In this document: positions 61,504-64,000 of the stretch, piece by piece | Numbering within the stretch: position 1 is the first letter of the stretch | Layout of the letters: each line of letters starts with the position of its first letter | Origin: Phenylobacterium sp. | GTDB lineage: Bacteria; Pseudomonadota; Alphaproteobacteria; Caulobacterales; Caulobacteraceae | Assembly (NCBI RefSeq): GCF_030679875.1 | Contig: NZ_JAUXSP010000021.1 | Span: 124,001 to 188,000 of the forward strand | DNA: 64,000 nucleotides | Direction: 5' to 3' | Notes under the pieces: model-generated | What the model saw: the letters and a program-made list of their open reading frames with translations, nothing else | What the model was told of the DNA's origin: nothing | The model's database searches: none | Position numbers and translations under genes: made by a program

Positions 61504-64000
61504 TCAGGCGGGCTTTGCGCCTGTGGTCGTTTTGGCGGCTTGAGCCGCAGGGGCGGCGGCGGCGCGGAACTTGTCCTTCATCCGGGCGACCCAGCCGGCG
61601 AAGGCCTCGTTGTCGGCGGCCAGGCGGCCGAACTCGCCAACGCCGACGGGGCCGGATGCGACCCCGGTCAGCGCCACCCGCAGGGCCTCGGGATTTCGCG
61701 CCTCATCCAGGAAACCGCTATAGCGCTCCTCCAGCCGCGCCAGGGCGGGGTCGTCGCCGGCCAGGCTGAAGGCGACGCCCGCCCGAAGCAGCTTGCCCTC
61801 GTCCTCGGCGCTCAGCGCCCCCTGGGCGCGCCAGCGATCCCCCAAGGAAGCTTCGAACAATTTGCCGGCCTCGGGCCAGTCCTTCTTGCGCCACACGATC
61901 TCGGCCCGCAGATCGCGGGCCTCGGGCGATACCTCGCGCTCCAGCACCTCCAGGGCGTGGTCCAGGCGGCCCAGATCCGACAGGGCGCGGGCCTCGATCA
62001 GCCGGCGGTCGGCGTTGAGCTGGCGCGGCAGGATGGTGGAGCGCGTGCCGTTGATCGTCACCAGGGCCTGCTCGGGCCGGCGGTCCATCAGATAGATGAG
62101 GGCCAGATCCGTGGCCACCTGGGCCCGGGGCACGCCGTCCAGCCGGTTGTCCACCTGATAGGCCAGGAGGTCAGCAGCCTGGTTCAGCAGGTCTACATCC
62201 ACCAGGCGACGGACCAGACGGCGGACCATCATGTCCCCGTCGGCGCCGAGGGGGGTCAGGTCTTTGAAGTCGAAAAAGAGGGCGAGCGCCTGGACTGGCT
62301 CCAGGCCGTCGGCCAGGCCGTCCAGAAACAGGGCCCGGAAGGCGCTGCCGAGGTCAGCCTGAAGTCCCATCGCCTCAGGCAGGTCGGGCAGTCGCTGACC
62401 CGCTGAACGCAGGGCTTCCAGGGCCTCGCGATATCGGCCCTGGCTGAGATAAAGGCGACCCAGCGCCCGGATCGTCGCCAGTTCCGTGCCGTCCCCGCGC
62501 CAGCGGAAGCGCAGGCTGTCATAGGCCGCGGTCGCCTGGAGCGGGGTGATCGCGCCTTCCTCGAACCGGATGCGCGTGGCGTTCAGCAGGGCCGGGGCCG
62601 AGAGATAGTCCACCGGGGCCGTGGCCACCGCCTGGTAGATACGCAGGGCCCGGCCGGTCTGGCCCCGCTTTTCGGCCAGCTCGGCCTGCAGCAGGCGAAC
62701 AGCGAGCTCTTCGAGGGCGTCGGTGTCTTCGGCGAGCGCCATGCGGATCCGGGAATCGGCGCCGTCGAGGTCGCCCATCTCCAGCGCCGCCTTGGCGTCG
62801 GCCCGGGCGAAGCGCTGACGCCAGACGGCGGGGAACTGATTAAAGGCCGCGGCGCCAGCGGCGAATTCCTTGCGGGTCTCGGGCCATTGCGCGGTCTGGC
62901 CCGCCAGATAGGAACGCCAGAGGGCGGCGGCCGGATCGTTGGACAGGGCCGGGGCGGAAAAGTCGGCGCTGGCCTCCTTGTAGCGTCGCGCCATGACCCT
63001 GGAGATGCCCCGCAGGCCACGGAACTCGGCGTCCCCCAGCAGGGAGGGATGCAGGCGCGCCACGTCGTTCAGGACCCCGATGGCCTCGAATGAAAGCTCG
63101 GTGCCGACCAGGAAGCGGGCCAGGGCCATCCGGGCGGCGACCTTGCTCTGCTGGCCGTCCAGACCCTCTTCGGCCGCGGCCGTGACCAGGGCGTTGTAGC
63201 GCGACATGAAGCCGCCCGACCCGGTCTTGGGCCAGTTGTCATAGTCCACAAGGGCGGGACGACCCGCCGGCATGGGGGCGCCGACCGGGGCCTCGTTACG
63301 ACGGGCGGCCACCGTCGGCGAGGAGAGGGCCAGGCCCGTCGGCCGGCCAATAGCCACCAGATCGCCATCCCTCGACAGGGTGATGTCCTCGGCGAAGGAC
63401 TCCATGGCCAAGCCCTGGGCGGAGGGCAGCAGGGCCATCTGCACAAATTCCCGCCTGGACGGCAGGCCCTTGGCCGGGCCCAGGGCCATGGCCACGGTCA
63501 GGGTGTCGCCGACCATGGAGTCGGGAACACGCACGATGCGGGTCACCCCGGACACAGCCGCCGTCAGGCTGGCCGGGCCGCCGGTTTCGTCTCGACGCAC
63601 GCTGATGACGGAGGGCTGGGGCTGGGCGCCGGCGCCCAGGGCGATGATCCAGGTGTTCCCCTCGCTGATGGCGAAAACCGGCGTGCCCTGCGGGCTGGCG
63701 ATCCGGACAGCGGAATAGTCAGGGCCCCGGAAGGCTTCCATGCGGGAGAACTGCAGCAAGCCCCGCGGCGCCTTGGAGACGTCGAGGCGGGCCGGGGCGT
63801 CGAACACCACCCACACGGCGTCGCCCCGGCGGAACACCGCCGCTCCAGCCGGCGCGGCCCAGGGAAAGCGCAGGACCGCCTGGGCGCCCTCCAGCCTGGC
63901 GTCGAGGCGCACAACCCCGTCCGCGGGAACCGGATTGGGGCGATTGGGCGGCGGCTCCAGGGGGGTGGACGCCGGCGGCGCAGCCGCGACCTTGGATTCA
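61504..64000 (-). CDS. Large repeat-rich (TPR-like) protein, 5' end outside window
   Basis: The frame is open to the right edge, so at least 830 residues are present and the start is missing. The visible N-terminal part is Pro-rich, then an AMIN-like beta region (AVLRFPWAAPAGAAVFRRGD, VWVVFDAPARLDVSKAPRGL, VFAISEGNTWIIALGAG). From about mid-length it is alpha-helical repeats typical of TPR, e.g. LATIRALGRLYLSQGRYREA, LRIYQAVATAPVDYLSAPAL and EARALSDLGRLDHALEVLER. The end is Ala/Lys-rich. AMIN-like plus TPR suggests an envelope protein, possibly with a signal peptide in the missing part. Near-flagellar location hints at motility, but this is only context. Confidence 0.75.
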   Translation of the reverse strand, partial: ESKVAAAPPASTPLEPPPNRPNPVPADGVVRLDARLEGAQAVLRFPWAAPAGAAVFRRGDAVWVVFDAPARLDVSKAPRGLLQFSRMEAFRGPDYSAVRIASPQGTPVFAISEGNTWIIALGAGAQPQPSVISVRRDETGGPASLTAAVSGVTRIVRVPDSMVGDTLTVAMALGPAKGLPSRREFVQMALLPSAQGLAMESFAEDITLSRDGDLVAIGRPTGLALSSPTVAARRNEAPVGAPMPAGRPALVDYDNWPKTGSGGFMSRYNALVTAAAEEGLDGQQSKVAARMALARFLVGTELSFEAIGVLNDVARLHPSLLGDAEFRGLRGISRVMARRYKEASADFSAPALSNDPAAALWRSYLAGQTAQWPETRKEFAAGAAAFNQFPAVWRQRFARADAKAALEMGDLDGADSRIRMALAEDTDALEELAVRLLQAELAEKRGQTGRALRIYQAVATAPVDYLSAPALLNATRIRFEEGAITPLQATAAYDSLRFRWRGDGTELATIRALGRLYLSQGRYREALEALRSAGQRLPDLPEAMGLQADLGSAFRALFLDGLADGLEPVQALALFFDFKDLTPLGADGDMMVRRLVRRLVDVDLLNQAADLLAYQVDNRLDGVPRAQVATDLALIYLMDRRPEQALVTINGTRSTILPRQLNADRRLIEARALSDLGRLDHALEVLEREVSPEARDLRAEIVWRKKDWPEAGKLFEASLGDRWRAQGALSAEDEGKLLRAGVAFSLAGDDPALARLEERYSGFLDEARNPEALRVALTGVASGPVGVGEFGRLAADNEAFAGWVARMKDKFRAAAAPAAQAAKTTTGAKPA

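Overview
The window reads as chromosome of a high-GC alphaproteobacterium of the Caulobacterales (Caulobacter/Phenylobacterium type). The evidence is a set of lineage-typical regulators and sites: SciP directly behind the hook gene flgE, a CckA hybrid kinase, a perfect CtrA box (TTAA-N7-TTAA) between flgB and fliO, sigma-54 promoters between flgK and fliK, and GANTC methylation sites next to several of these genes. Assignment to a genus would need a database comparison.

Layout. 1-6.5 kb: trehalose/glycogen cluster (GlgX tail fused in frame to TreZ, malQ, treY), translationally coupled. 6.5-9.7 kb: an unknown coiled-coil protein, a thioredoxin-reductase-like flavoprotein, a LOV-HWE blue-light kinase and a decayed glutathione transferase. 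9.7-17.4 kb: flagellar block (flgL, flgK, divergent fliK-flgD-flgE) followed by sciP and a strong terminator. 17.5-25.5 kb: housekeeping and metabolic genes (RusA-like resolvase, fumC, thiolase, desaturase, mnmA, GFA protein, PLC-like lipoprotein). 25.6-34.9 kb: signalling region with an EAL protein, a LuxR-type response regulator, an AT-rich interval with a MucR/Ros-like protein lacking its zinc ligands, an MCP-CheW pair, a hybrid kinase sharing the MCP's sensor module, and a Crp/Fnr remnant. 35.1-36.1 kb: a divergent GIY-YIG / DUF2239 pair around a doubled palindrome. 36.1-43.5 kb: cckA, yghU, a Nudix gene, a carboxylesterase and a CocE-type hydrolase. 43.5-45.7 kb: flhB-fliR-fliQ. 45.9-50.6 kb: YefM-YoeB toxin-antitoxin, a lipoprotein serpin, a hydrolase, an SDR and unknown genes. 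50.7-56.7 kb: YdeP-type molybdoenzyme with divergent fdhD, two tiny genes, and a betaine/choline-type ABC transporter. 56.8-59.2 kb: flgB-flgC-fliE divergent from fliO-fliP. 59.2-64 kb: an FMN-dependent hydroxy-acid oxidase, a twin-HTH regulator and a large repeat-rich protein leaving the window.

How the parts fit. Four separated flagellar blocks carry export-apparatus, rod, hook and hook-filament junction genes. Early genes (flgB/fliO, probably fliQ) show CtrA sites and late ones (flgK, fliK-flgD-flgE) sigma-54 sites, as in the Caulobacter hierarchy. CckA (activates CtrA) and SciP (antagonises CtrA) in the same window are consistent with cell-cycle control of these genes. The best candidates for undescribed biology are the DUF2239/GIY-YIG pair with its shared operator, the serpin lipoprotein, the sensor module shared by the MCP and the hybrid kinase, the GlgX-TreZ fusion, and the MucR-like gene in an AT-rich interval. 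All functions are inferred from sequence motifs read by eye; no database search was possible.
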